A stretch of DNA of 64,000 nucleotides, taken from contig CM055103.1 of NCBI GenBank assembly GCA_029204225.1, positions 3,377,224 to 3,441,223 of the forward strand, written 5' to 3'. Made by a program: the position numbers and the translations under genes. Source of the stretch: Diphasiastrum complanatum (Eukaryota > Streptophyta > Lycopodiopsida > Lycopodiales > Lycopodiaceae). How positions within the stretch are numbered: the first letter of the stretch is position 1; each line of letters opens with the position of its first letter. Below, one piece after another: positions 10,166 to 21,152 of this stretch. A model generated the notes under the pieces. It was not told where the DNA came from. It searched no databases and was given only the letters and a program-made list of their open reading frames with translations.

Positions 10166-10934
10166 TCATCAACATACAAGGTGATGATAATGAAGGATTG
10201 CTGCACTGACCTTGAATAAACATTGCAATCAACAGTGCTTGGTTTGAATCCTTGTTCAATGAGGAATGTGTTGATTCTCTGAAACCAAGCTTTGGCAGAC
10301 TATTTTAAACCGTACAGTGCTTTTTGGAGTTTATAGACATGATTCTTCATGCCTTCCAGAACGTATCCTTTGGGCTGGATCATGTAGATATCTTTTTGTA
10401 TGACTCCGTTCAGATAGGCTGTTTGTACATCAAGTTGATGTACTTCGAGGTCGGCAGCTGCAGCATAAGTCAAGAGCATTTGAATGGATGAATGTTTGAT
10501 GACTGGACTAAAAGTCTCACTATAGTCGACATTCGGGATCTGGGTGAATCCGCGTGCTACTAGTCTAGCCTTCCTTTGATCAATTTCTCCATTGGCATTA
10601 TATTTGATCTTACAGATCCGTCTCAATCAATAATATTGCAGCCAATAGGAGCTTCGACTAATGACCATGTCTGATTCTTGATCAGAGAGGAATACTCTTT
10701 GTCCATGGCTTCTCTCCAGAGATCAGATTCTGGTTGGCTAAGTGCCTCTTTGACTGTTGTCAGTTCGTGCATTAAGAGACAGGCAGACTCAAGAGTATAC
10801 CTTGTGGGCTGTGTGTGCACTCGGCTTGATCTTCTGGGATGATTCAACTGATGAACCGCTCCTGGGACTTGTTGCTGGGTAGCAGCAACATCTTCGTCTG
10901 ATTTGCTATCTCGAAGTCGGTAGACAATAAACAT
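10166..10934 (-). pseudogene. Copia B reverse transcriptase, 5' part
   Basis: Minus frames 10623-10934 and 10300-10626 carry WSLVEAP, then RKARLVARGFTQ, DYSETFSPV, LDVQTAYLNG and HVYKLQKALYGLK. These are the early motifs of a copia reverse transcriptase. After a stop the sequence runs on to ITLYVDD at 10170-10195, where copia A begins. A frameshift divides the two longer frames near 10625. Confidence 0.8.
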
Positions 10935-11910
10935 GCCTGAGCCATAAGCTCGGACTATTGTGTCAATGGCAGAAGATGTAGGTTCTTCTTGAGCAATATC
11001 CTTGTCTTTGAGGTCAACAAATTAATCCTCGATAAAGACTATATCCCGGCTATACAAGATTTGTTGGGTATCAGGACCGTACAGCTTGTAGGTGTTATCA
11101 GACGAAGTATATCCGATCAAGATGGTCTTGAGACCTTGAAAGTCCAATTTTCTTCCTTGTGTCTTTTGGGATCTGCGCGTAGGCAATGAAACCGAATACT
11201 CTTAGGTTCTTCAAAGAAGGCTTAGAGCCTGTCCACACCTCGTGGGGTGTCTTGTCTGAGAGGGCCTTGGTTGAACATCTATTCTGGAGGTAAGCTATAG
11301 TGGAGACAGCTTCAACCCAGAATCTCTTGGGCAACGATGCATGCGATAGTATACACTTAGCAGATTCGACCACAGTATGGTTCTTTCTCTCATCTAAGCC
11401 ATTAGACTAAGGACTATTAGGAGTGATGAATTGTTGCTCAATGCCTTGGCTTTGACAATACTCCTTAAATTCGACAGAGATGTATTATCCATCATTGTCT
11501 GACCTTAGGGCCTTGATCGTCCTTCCAGTCTCCTTTTTTGCACGCTCCTTGAGGATTCTGAAGCAGTTGAAAGCTTCTGATTTCTTCTTTATGACATACA
11601 CCATCGTCTTTCTGGAGAATTCATCAATAAAGGTCATAAAATACTTGGCATCCTTCAGCATAGTATTTTTCATTGGGCCAAAAATATCTGAATGTACAAC
11701 ATCTAGAAATTCTAGAAATATGCTGATGGCTTGACTTAAATGGTTTCCTAGTCTGTTTATCCACAAGACAGTCTTGACAGATAGGTAACTCAACTTTTTC
11801 GCGAGGATAGTCGAGATCAAAAACAATAGATTGTCTAGACATTCGTTGTACAGTAGCATAATTTAAATGACCGAGTCTATAATGCCAAAGTAAACCTTTA
11901 TTTGTATGAA
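10935..11910 (-). pseudogene. Copia B integrase
   Basis: Frames 11485-11859 and 11098-11373 together contain HSDIFGPM, TFIDEFSRKTMVYVIKKKSEAF, ALRSDNDG and, after a break, LPKRFWVEAVSTIAYLQNR. Stops fall between them (for example after SDNDG and in the region before LPKRFW), so the catalytic triad is not in one frame. Confidence 0.75.
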
Positions 11911-12400
11911 TTGAAGTATTGAGAGCCTGACTAGAGACAGAAAAACAATGACTCAACTTATACAGGTATTCATGCCTCTTTCCGAGTGCTAGGATCTTGC
12001 TTGTCCTATCAACTACTTTACACTGATCACATTCGAACTCTACTCTATGTCCTAAATCTGTGATTCTGCTTACATAGAGCAGATTCATAGATAAATTTGG
12101 CACATACAGGACTTTAGAGAGTAGCTTAGATTGATCATTTGCAAAGCTTAATCTTACAGTGCCTTCACCTTTGATAGCATGTGTGCTATTGTCACCAAGG
12201 TGAACGAAGTTCTGGGTACTATAAGGTGTATAGGACTCGAAACAGCCAATTAGGCAAGTCATGTGCTGAGTGGCTTCGGAATCCAGGAATCAAGAACTGT
12301 CCTGTTGACAGATCCCCTGTTCCAAAGGACCTGTTGTTTACTCGTTTATCTAATTCTTTCTACTTCTTCAGAACCATTTCTGCCTGTTACCAGGCTTAAA
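11911..12400 (-). pseudogene. Copia B protease and pre-integrase region
   Basis: The minus frame 11624-12262 begins just after the protease active site (HMTCLIGCFESYTPY). It continues through the FVHLGDNSTHAIKGEGTV flap region to LLWHYRLGHLNYATVQRM, the HLGH-type pre-integrase motif, and CQDCLVDKQTRKPF. The active-site aspartate sequence itself lies just upstream in a damaged frame around 12270-12300. Confidence 0.75.
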
Positions 12401-13450
12401 GGCATTCGTTAGATGTCTTCTTGATTTAACAATCCCAACCCAGGCAGAAGGGATAGAGTGTCGTTTTAGTATTTTCTTTATGTCCTGCCTATCATAGGAC
12501 AACTCAGGGACATCGCTCTTGAATGCACTTACATTTTACATGGATGCAAGCCAAGAATGCTCATTCACATATCAACATACAAACCAATGAACGTTCTACA
12601 GATTCTACAGCTATCTACACTTAAAACGGACTGAAATCAGAGCCTACACTACATTAACACTGAGCTACCTTGCATAAATTGACAAAACAAGAAACAAGAA
12701 ACTAATCTACAACATGCTAGAAGTCCAAGAATCAAGAACCAACCAGCCTTTTGATTCTTGGACATCCCAAGAACATCAATAACTGGATTGTACAGAGATA
12801 TGCAAGAATCACACCACAAATCCAACCTATTTAGTTTACTTGAATGTTGGCTTCTACATTAATCCACAAGAAAACAAGAAAGCTAATTCACAACTAGGAA
12901 AGCAAGAAAACTAATCCACTCTAAATCCACAACCACACACAATGAATGGAAGGGCATGATCATAGGGGCATCACTCAAGAAAACCATCATGATCAAGGAG
13001 CTTAGTGTAGCATCAAACTCATGGAAAATCTTCTTATTAAGCATGGAGTAGATACAATGCAAAAAGCTTCTCTTCACAAAGAGCAAGTGTCTTAAATAAG
13101 CAAGAGAGCTCCTTAGGTGGCATCCTAGTGGAATTTTCACATTTCACAAATTACAAGTGGAATATTGCTCTCCACTAGAGGTCACCATCAAAAGGTGGCT
13201 CACTCTACTTTCTTTAAGAGGGGTCTACTTGCATTTATTGCATTCGCTTAGAAATACTAGTTCCTACATGGTCATTCCATCTTCCGGGATTCACCATGAG
13301 GCTTACACAGTTCTTACTTGTTTTTCCTGGCTAGTATTTCTCGGCTCTCATACTCGGCTCTCGGTCTTCATTAGTCTCATCTTCTCAGAGACATCCTCGG
13401 TCTAAGGTGAGAGGTGCTCTTGAGTTGCTCTATCCGAGTATCTTGGGGAT
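12401..13450. other. Non-coding insert within copia B, unassigned
   Basis: About 1 kb separates the protease region from the Gag zinc-knuckle region. It has no coding similarity to copia, although these parts should be nearly adjacent. On the minus strand TGTGAAAATTCCACTAGG near 13142 is followed by a TATA-like CTTATTTAAG, which suggests a solo LTR of another element. I could not find a matching second end or a target duplication. Confidence 0.35.
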
Positions 13451-14368
13451 TCGTCAGAATCAGCCAACATGTCCCCAGATGCTTCTTGATGGTTGGTCAT
13501 GAAGGCATCATGATCTGTTTCTTGAATAGGTTGTGGAGCTTCTGCAGCTGCATTTGCCACTTGATTCGACTGTCCCTTGCTATTGTTCTTGGCTTTAAGT
13601 ATTCGACAGTCTTGAATTTTGTGGTTGTTTTGTTTGCACTATCTATAGAACAGATTCTTTTTTGTCTGCGGATTCGACTGTTCCTTGTGTTGAGCTGGTT
13701 TCTGGTCTGGCTTTTATTGCTTTGAGTCTTTCTTCTTCTTCTGCGTCATGCTCTTGTTGGTGTACAAGGCGTGAAAATCAACTGAGGAACTCAAGGTTTT
13801 GTTCCTTCGTGTGTCTTCCTGCAACAACATAGTAATGACTCTTGAAAGAGTTAATTCTGGATGAGTCATGATGATTATAACCCAGCTGTCGTAAGAACTT
13901 GGCAAGCTTGTAAGAAGTTGTATCACTGCGTCTTGATCATCTATGATAGATCCGACAGTGGCCATTTGTCTTAGCAGGTTCTTGTTGATTAATGTAATTC
14001 TGCAGAGAATCACCATTCATCATCTTGAGGGAGTAGAATTTCTTTCTGAGATGTAGCTTAGAAGCTATATCTCGCACTTAGTATAGTGTGCTCAAGATGT
14101 CCCAAACTTATTTTGATGTCTGAGTCTAGGATACATGGCCGATCTGGATATCTGTGATGTTGAGGATGATCAGCGCGAAAGCCTTTCCATCCTTCAGTTT
14201 TCATCTGGTGATTGCCGCATCGTCTGCTTTGGGTTTCTCTTCTACACCTGTAACAACGTTGAATAATTCTTTTGTCATTAGTATAGTTTTCATCTTAAAT
14301 TTCCATAGATGGTAATTGGCTCCATCAAGCTTGTCCGTGATAGGACTGGCTTTCCCTTGGGAATCCAT
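13451..14368 (-). pseudogene. Copia B gag
   Basis: On the minus strand an ATG at 14368 starts MDSQGKASPITDKLDGANY, a typical copia Gag opening, and an in-frame TGA soon interrupts it. Frame 13714-14016 contains LLTSLPSSYDSWVIII, a conserved late Gag motif. A zinc-knuckle remnant ending in CKQNNHKIQDC is readable around 13600-13660. Several stops and shifts are present. Confidence 0.7.
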
Positions 14369-14507
14369 GTGAAAGAATTAGTCTAAGTGATAGGAGAAAC
14401 TATCAGTGACTTAAGTATGAATATCTGATATTTATAGAACAAGAAAACAATTACTCTATCGCCTAGTAGAGTCTTGTATTGTGGAAGCTTATCAAGCTAT
14501 GAAAATA

Positions 14508-15402
14508 GCTCTGATACCATGTTGGGAGAGAGAGAGAGAAAGAGAGAGAGATGATGGAAGAATAAATGACGAACACAAACGAGAAACAAACGAGAAGCCA
14601 ACTCAAACAGAAAATGTTCGTGCACAGCGGAATGAATTATTTGACTCTCTCTGTAAACATGACTACGCCTATCAGAATGAAGAGAACTTTAGTGATAGAA
14701 ATCAAGTCATTCTAGATTACATAGCCAAACATTTAATGGATGAAGCAATACATGAATAATTTGTCATGAATTGCAAGACAAATTATCTGTCGCGAATGAT
14801 TCACAAAGAGCTAGACTATGCTCAACTGATAATTAGTCGCAAATTATTCACAAAAGACGAGACTAAAAGTTGATCATCTATAAGTAGAAAGAGTAACTAG
14901 AAAGATCAGACAAAATGAAGAACAAGCATAGCAATATTAACACACATCTGAATGGAGAACAAAGAGCTGTATCAGATTAAGTATATCATGTATACAAGTT
15001 AATAATGCGGCAGAGCACAATACAATAGTAGACGAAACCGCGTGCTCCACGAAGCTTATTTTGTCTATAATGATGAATGAAACCTTTTCAGTTAGTCTCT
15101 TCTTATCTTGCTTCTCATCTAACTCTCTATGTCTTGAATACACAAATGGTATCCAATATATATATATATATAATATTACAAGTGTGCAGATGTGAAATTA
15201 CAGAGTGGATGTGCTGTATGTAGGAGATCGTGGGTGGTTGCAATTGTTGTCACAATCTGTTAGCGCAACTGCATGGAGTGAGCATAAAAAGGGTGCAACG
15301 TCAGCCAGTGCTGAAGTGAACGTTGGTGATGATGTGAAAAGTGGATCACTCTTACGAAAGGCCTTAAGATAAGATTTCAAGGGTGTTTTAGCTTTTAGGA
15401 CA
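14508..15402 (-). repeat. Copia B primer binding site and 5' LTR
   Basis: The minus strand at 14508-14519 is TGGTATCAGAGC, the tRNA-iMet primer site. The LTR begins at 14520 (TGTTGGGAGAGAG on the plus strand) and ends TTTTAGGACA at 15402, 883 bp. Its last part, from 15119, is what survives at 5145-5437. An open frame at 14481-14759 is incidental. Confidence 0.75.
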
Positions 15403-16083
15403 CCTTCGACATTCTGTAAGATAGTGTCCTCTTTTCGTCTGTCACCATAACCTGTATAAAAACATAGTGTTCGTGATTCTTTTGTCTTTTATTTGTCTGT
15501 GCGAATTTGCGTGTAAATATGCAGGCTGCGTGACAACGTTAGTAAATATGCAGCAAGAATGGAGGCAGATTTAAATGGGATTTAGGAGAGTAGACGGAGT
15601 AAATCCAACAGAAGGTTCTTTTTTTGTATTTTTAGGGTTTTGGTGATTTTTCGATGTTTTTTGACAGTTTTTCTAATGTTTTTGAAATCTATTGGGAATT
15701 AATTTTTGCCCTTCAAACTGAAGATTTGTGATCAAAACCAAAGGTGTCTGCAACTCAGCGAAGGTTTTGTGAAAGAAAGAAAAAAGTTATCAGTTCTGAT
15801 GACAATTTTTGCCTCCTTTTGACCAAAATATGGCAGATTTGACCAATTTTTGTTGTTTTTTTTAATATCTCAGATCCAAATGGATCTTAAGATTGGTGAT
15901 TTGAATAGCTTTCTCTGTTTAACAATCAAATTAGATTTCAAACAAGCAAATCCACTCAAATCAAGCAAAATCACTCCCAAACTAATCCTAAATGTAGATC
16001 TAACACTATTCGTGCAACAACAAGATGTCTAATGCAAGCTAACTATCCAACAAACATGTTGCAAACTGAAAAATTGGCAAAGC
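15403..16083 (-). other. Gypsy 1 leader remnant
   Basis: From about 15610 this matches the gypsy 2 leader (38870-39327), including the GTATTTTTAGGGTTTTGGTG segment and a GCAACTCAGCGAAGGTTTTG repeat word. The first 200 bp carry two GTAAATATGCAG words also found in the spacer repeat at about 3633. No protein is encoded. Confidence 0.65.
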
Positions 16084-16101
16084 TCCCCGACAACGGCGCC
16101 A
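16084..16101 (-). promoter_or_regulatory. Gypsy 1 primer binding site (tRNA-Asp)
   Basis: The plus strand reads TCCCCGACAACGGCGCCA, one base different from the 3' end of plant tRNA-Asp. The complementary site on the minus strand (TGGCGCCGTTG...) lies four bases inside the LTR end. This site is known from plant Athila/Tat-type gypsy elements. Confidence 0.85.
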
Positions 16102-16105
16102 AAAT

Positions 16106-16851
16106 TGTAGTGGTTTTCTTTCCTTGCCTAACCTCAAATCAAGATCAAGTCAATCTAGCATCAAAGAGACGAAGTTAGTTGTCACGCATAGATTCGTTCC
16201 CATGACAACGATAGTATAGTTCAGATTTTAGCATGAATGAAGATCCACATCTAACTCTAACATCCATTAACCCTAAACATTAACACTACATCCATTAACA
16301 CTAGATCCACAACAAAGATAGCTTACTCTTTCTCTCTCTCCCTTTCTCCCTCATAAAAAGTATAATAACATGCAATCCCAATAACAGTCAGATCCAACAA
16401 TTAGCAAAATCCCAAAAAAACATGAGAAATTTAGGAAAAGTGATAGAGAGCAAGGACATTCATCAATCCATTTCACAAGAGAACCAATCTGCTTTATTGA
16501 AATGAGGAAATGAACATGTGTAGGAACTCGGGTTGGTCCCTTTTTATAGTAGAGAGGAGGACCCTGGCCTCTGAATCCTATTGGTCCATTTATGCCTCCC
16601 TAATTATTCGAATTCAAAAAAGAGTGAGAACCATTCAAAATTGGAGGGAAACCCAACTTTATTCACTAACTTGACATTTAGGCCCTGCGACATTAAAAGT
16701 CCCACAAAAAGGCCTAAAGTCCTTTTATTGACTTGTAATTAATCAAATCTCTATGTGATCATCGGGTTGGACTCACACACGCAGGGTGCCAAATCCCTCT
16801 CACTTATTAACTAGGGTAAGGGTTACCTTGGAATCTGCAAATGCTCCAACA
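16106..16851 (-). repeat. Gypsy 1 5' LTR
   Basis: 746 bp, from TGTAGTGG to CTCCAACA. It is followed by GTGAC (16852-16856), the second copy of the target duplication. Next comes a 30-bp stretch resembling the sequence just before the other LTR, so the original target already held a short tandem repeat. Confidence 0.85.
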
Positions 16852-16883
16852 GTGACAATTTCAGTTCATTTATGCAGACAGAC

Positions 16884-17642
16884 TGTTTACGACCAATTTC
16901 CACTGCTTATCAGCAAGCACTGAAAAGGAACTAGATGGATGCCAACGGACACCAGCCAACTAGAAATCACATTTCACGACCTAATTTCTTAGTACAAATA
17001 GCTGTTCATATAGTTTTCAAGTTATGAAGAAGCATTTTAATAGTTAGCTCTCTCTCTCTCAAGACTGCGAGCTTGAACACTCCTAAGCATTCTAGCTCAC
17101 TTCTTAGAGTTTTTTTAGAGATTGCTATTACGCAACTACTTATCAGCATTGCGCTTGATTCAGACTTTCATTTTAGCCACCCAGAGATAGCATAGAGTAC
17201 GCGGCTTCGATCCGCAACTTATTGTACTCATTTTACTTCTGTTTCGTTTTCATACTGAATCAATACTATCTTTTATTGCGTTCAACTTTGTCTCAGAATG
17301 TAAACGTTTTCTATAGTTCTTCGTGACTAATTATTTGTCTAGTGACTCGTGAATGATTTACAACAAAGTATTTGTCTGATAATTCAATGCATTATTGTTT
17401 GGCTACGTAATCATTGTAGTACTGATGATTTCAATGTTAGTTACTATTTGATCAAACATGATTTCTATCACTACTGTTTTTGTTTGAAATTGATAGGCAT
17501 AGTCATGCATTGAGAAAGAGGAAGATAGTTTATTCCACCATGCACAAAAAGTTTTCTTTCCAGATAGTCAAACTATTTTCATTCGTTCCTTTTCAAGTTT
17601 GACCTATCTTTTGCACTCCTCTTTCTGACATGGTATCAGAGC
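16884..17642 (+). repeat. Orphan copia LTR (I) with primer binding site
   Basis: TGGTATCAGAGC at 17631-17642 is an exact tRNA-iMet primer site preceded by CTGACA, so a plus-strand LTR ends at 17630. Its start is probably TGTTTACG at 16884, giving about 747 bp, but no second LTR confirms this. Some words (GACTAATTAT, GAATGATT) recall the copia B LTR. Only about 190 bp follow before gypsy F1 begins. Confidence 0.55.
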
Positions 17643-17776
17643 AAAATCTCTAATACCATGCATGTGGTCGTGAAAAAAAATGGTCGCAAAGGAAGAGGGT
17701 ATGATTTCATATTCTTGGAAAAGCATGGATATGAATTGCTTATGTAAAACCAAAAAACTTATTACGTTTTTCTAAG

Positions 17777-17807
<31 letters not shown>

Positions 17808-17838
17808 CAAATCCATGTTTTATGTTGTATGAAATTTT
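17643..17838. other. Copia I leader stub with TA microsatellite
   Basis: Sequence after the primer site, containing an inverted TAATACCATGCATG word and a (TA)n run at about 17779-17802. No coding content. It ends at ACGGATCCATTGGTGTGAAT, where the gypsy F1 integrase end begins. Confidence 0.4.
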
Positions 17839-18560
17839 GTACGGATCCATTGGTGTGAATCTTTGTGATCACATAAGGTCCTTGGCCTTGGAATTTGAGT
17901 TTCCCTGGTTTAATCTTTCGAGTTCTATATAATAGAACTTTATCTCTTTCATTCAATTCCTTAATTGAATATGATTATCATGCCAAGCTTCTATCTGCGT
18001 TTGTTTACCAACTATGCATGCTAACTTAATAACCGAGTTTCACATAGTTTGTGAAGATTAAAAAGTCTATGCTTGATGGTTGCTTCTTCACCAAGTTGTT
18101 CGAAATATGCAACTCTTAAAGATGGAATGATAAATTCGACCAACATTACAGTCTCTTGTCCGTAAACCAACTGAAATTGTGTCATCCCCGTGATCTTCGT
18201 GGTGTGGTCCTGAAAGCCCAAATAGTTGAATATACAACTCTGTTTCCCAGTCATTTCAGCTGGCTTCAACTATTTTGGTCAGAATTGGGCAGATGATATT
18301 GTTTGAGAATTTGGCTAACCCATTGCATCGAGGATAGTATGGGGTACTTTTGCGATGCTTCACAAAGTAATGGGTTAGGAGATTATGTACAACGTCATTG
18401 AGAAAGTGAGTGCCTCTATTACTTACTAACTCTATTGGATAACCAAATCGGGTAATAATGTTTTCATACAGAAATTTGGTTGTAACTTTTGTTGTATCTT
18501 GTCTAGTTGCTCTAGCCTCTACCCAATTTGTAGCATAGGCAGTGGCCACTAAGACGTATC
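17839..18560 (-). pseudogene. Gypsy F1 integrase (C-terminal part)
   Basis: The minus frame 18256-18549 contains the Ty3/gypsy integrase core: ATNWVEARA near the first catalytic aspartate, GYPIELVSNRGTHFLND (second aspartate region, with D to N in SNRG versus SDRG elsewhere) and STPYYPRCNGLAK, which has lysine where the catalytic glutamate of NGLAE is expected. A frame at 18021-18269 continues into the C-terminal domain (TPFQLVYGQE-like). Two key residues are changed and stops are present, so it is inactive. Confidence 0.8.
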
Positions 18561-19400
18561 TTGATTGAGTACCACGGGCAGCTGGGCTGATTGTTCCTAT
18601 AAAATCAATTCCCCCCTTATGAAATGCTCCTCTTTCAATTATTGAAGTTAAAGGAAAATGAGCGCATTGAGGAGTCTTGATTCTTTGACATACATCACAT
18701 GTTTTGATTTGTGCATATGTATCCTTAAATAATGGCCACCAGTATCCGGCTAATAGTATTTTCTTCGCGGGACTATCAAATGAGAAGTGTCCTCCTCCTT
18801 CACCTTCATGCGATAGGAAAATTATTTGCTCTACCTCATCCTCATTAATGCATCTCCTAATTAATCCATATACACCTTTTTTATACAGTTGTAAGGTAAG
18901 GTCTAGATTCCAAAATTAGTTTGCGTTGATTGACTTTAGACATTGTTGGATCCATTACTCCGGATGATAAGAATGATACTATCTCTTCAGCCCATCTAGG
19001 AGTAGCGTCTACTTGGAATATGTAGGCATCAGGTAAATCATCATTTATCAGTTCTGTGACTTTCTTGCCTAATGGTATCCTAGATAAATGATCGGCAAGA
19101 AAATATTGCATACCTTTTCTTACAATAAACTTAAAGTCGAACTCTAGAAGGATAAGTAGCCATCTTGCTATATTACCAGTGTTGCATGGTTTATTCAACA
19201 TATATAGCAATGCTTGATGATCGGTATAGAATCTAAATTGATTTCCTAGCAGATAATGGCATAATTTTTGTACAACATATATCATTGTTAAATCTTCTCT
19301 TCTAGTTGTGGAATAATTTACTTCAGCAGAAACTGATTGTATATTGAGGAATTGAATCATGTTTATCTTTCCCAAATTCTCCCGCCTATATTAGGATGAT
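18561..19400 (-). pseudogene. Gypsy F1 RNase H and integrase linker
   Basis: The minus frame 18881-19375 holds the gypsy RNase H: EVNYSTTRREDLTMIYVVQK, then FRFYTDHQALLYMLNKP and FLADHLSRIP. A spacer follows, leading to the integrase zinc-finger region (18600-18760), which is broken by stops. The reverse transcriptase that should precede it is missing. Confidence 0.8.
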
Positions 19401-20345
19401 TCCCATAGAAGAGTTACCAGCGTCAGTATGAACATGGAATTCCAGTTGGCAGTAATAAGATGGAGTGCACGGTGATGTCCCCTTCATCTCTTTATAGTTC
19501 CATCACGATACTTCCTTAAGATTTTTTATGAATTTCTTCACTATCGTCTTATATCAAGATGGGCTCCTATATGCACGAATCTATCTTCTTTTTCATCTAG
19601 ATCTTTCAAGTTTAAAGGAACTATTTTAGTTGGTCCATCAAATGAAGATGATTCACTCGTTGGTTCCCATTTCGGTTGTGGCAATTCAATAGAAACATCA
19701 TCCATTGTGAAGTCTATGAACTTTTTAGGTACATCAAGTTTAGGATTCTCTTTGTGTACAAGGATCTTTTTATGTAAAGATGGGGCTCTACTGACGCATG
19801 GCTTCAAACAAGAAGCGCCGTTAGATAAGTCAATTGTTTGTTGCTCAGTAAGAGGAACAATTGACTATTTCAGTTTTGTCGGATCTGCTTGTGTTTCTCA
19901 ATTAATCTTTTGCAGCGCATTGGAAGTGTATTATTCTGTGAGGATGATTTGACAATCTCTGAGTATTCGTTACGATTGTAAGGCTTTCATCAATAGTACT
20001 AATAATTTTGTTTCTTGGATTATCCCATTTGTATACCTTATCGTTCAGATGACAATCGACTAGGCTGTGCTAAATATTTCAAAGTGGATTCATCTATATG
20101 TGTAAAAGGTGATGGTAGGTAAATCTCTTTTGGTATTCTTGTAAGATTGGATGACTGTGAATCTAAATAATGAAGTACTTGCTTGTTGGTTGGTCCTTCA
20201 TCAATCATCGTTCATGATACCTTCATCTGTGATTTCCACAAGCACATTAACCGACAAATTGGTAGCTATTTGGTTTGAATAAGCTGAGCATCTATATAAA
20301 ACTTAATTCAGAAATGACGATAGAATTTGCGGAACGCTTGATAGA
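19401..20345 (-). pseudogene. Gypsy F1 degenerate middle region
   Basis: Short minus frames (for example 19541-19807, KWEPTSESSSFDGPTKIVPL) separate RNase H from Gag where protease and reverse transcriptase should be. No protease or polymerase motif is visible. Multiple stops suggest deletion and decay of this part. I do not recognise a domain. Confidence 0.45.
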
Positions 20346-21150
20346 ATTTTTTCAATTCACAAATAAAAACCCATGGGCTTGTTGCCCACAGACCCAACAA
20401 TCGATAAGTTTTGCTACTGGTGTCACAACGTAACCACATTGGGTAGGTGATTCAGGGTCTACATAATAAGCAAAGATGGAAGCCTCCTCTGGGTAACACG
20501 GGGAATTGTAGAAATAAGATGCTTCCTCATCAATGTAGTTTATATGTGCAAGAATCTTATTTCTAGACAGCAATTGGTTGTTATTACCAGGCGGTCTTTG
20601 TAGGACTGCTAATTTCTTTAGATTTTGTGTTGTACCAGATACTTCTTGTACTTGCACTTGGGATGAAAAGTGTGGTTGTTGCACATGTGGTTGATGCACA
20701 TGATTCAATGGTCTCTGTTTTTGTCTGGCTTGATTAATTGGATTGAAGGTGCACTTAAACAATTCATGACCAGATCTATTACAGAACACACATCTAGATT
20801 AATAGTGTGTTTGAAAAGGACCCTTATTTGGACATTCATTCCTAGTGTGGTTTCCCCTATAGATAGGACAGCACACGCCCTCTCTTCTCGGGTATGTATC
20901 TGGTTAAAGTCTTTTGGATCTCATCCAACTGACTCTTATGGATTTTGTTTATTTTTCCAAGCTCAACCCGCATATCTGCAGTGCGTGACCTTTCGGTAAT
21001 TATTTGTTCAGTAATTCCTTCAACATGATGTTCTCTTCTTCTTTCCCTTAAATTATCCTCGCAGTTAACAAAATGATGGTCCTCATCATCTGATTTTTTG
21101 TCTTCTTCTCTTATACCTTCTAACATGGCTTGCTTTGGTTGACGATAGCT
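20346..21150 (-). pseudogene. Gypsy F1 gag C-terminal part
   Basis: Frames 20857-21126 and 20352-20789 carry GIREEDKKSDDEDHHFVN, then CNRSGHELFKC from a CCHC knuckle and a further cysteine pair (CWVCGQQAHG). The N-terminal half of Gag is deleted: the sequence passes directly from MLEGIREED into the LTR at about 21150. The same join occurs in F5. Confidence 0.75.
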
Positions 21151-21152
21151 AA

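Larger units (their letters stand above)
5145..15402 (-). mobile_element. Copia B: decayed Ty1/copia element, interrupted by copia A
   Basis: The 5' LTR is 14520-15402 with its primer binding site at 14508-14519. A piece of the 3' LTR survives at 5145-5437. On the minus strand the order is gag, protease/pre-integrase, integrase, reverse transcriptase, the Ty1/copia order. Copia A broke it at the reverse transcriptase active-site codons. RNase H and the rest of the 3' LTR are lost. Many stops and frameshifts show it is dead. Confidence 0.75.
3815..16851 (-). mobile_element. Gypsy 1: LTR retrotransposon with nested copia insertions
   Basis: The LTRs lie at 3815-4559 and 16106-16851. Both begin TGTAGTGG on the plus strand and end CTCCAATA or CTCCAACA. 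GTGAC occurs immediately outside both ends (3810-3814 and 16852-16856), a 5-bp target-site duplication. The primer binding site next to the right-hand LTR fixes transcription on the minus strand. Only about 585 bp of the 3' internal part and about 680 bp of leader remain. Copia B, which itself holds copia A, occupies the middle, and the gag and protease seen in gypsy 2 are gone, presumably deleted around the copia insertion. The LTRs differ at many positions, so the insertion is old compared with copia C. Confidence 0.8.

Noticed and set aside
13157-13725. Two plus-strand frames rich in Leu, Ser and Cys
   Set aside because: The second lies opposite the copia B Gag and the first in the non-coding insert; both are shadow or chance frames with no start context or domain.
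16884-17630. Copia I LTR as partner of the copia B LTR
   Set aside because: A few shared words only, opposite orientation, different ends; they are at most related families.
18704-18919. Plus-strand frames opposite the gypsy F integrase linker (also at 43242)
   Set aside because: They are antisense shadows of the integrase region, repeated because the gypsy is repeated.
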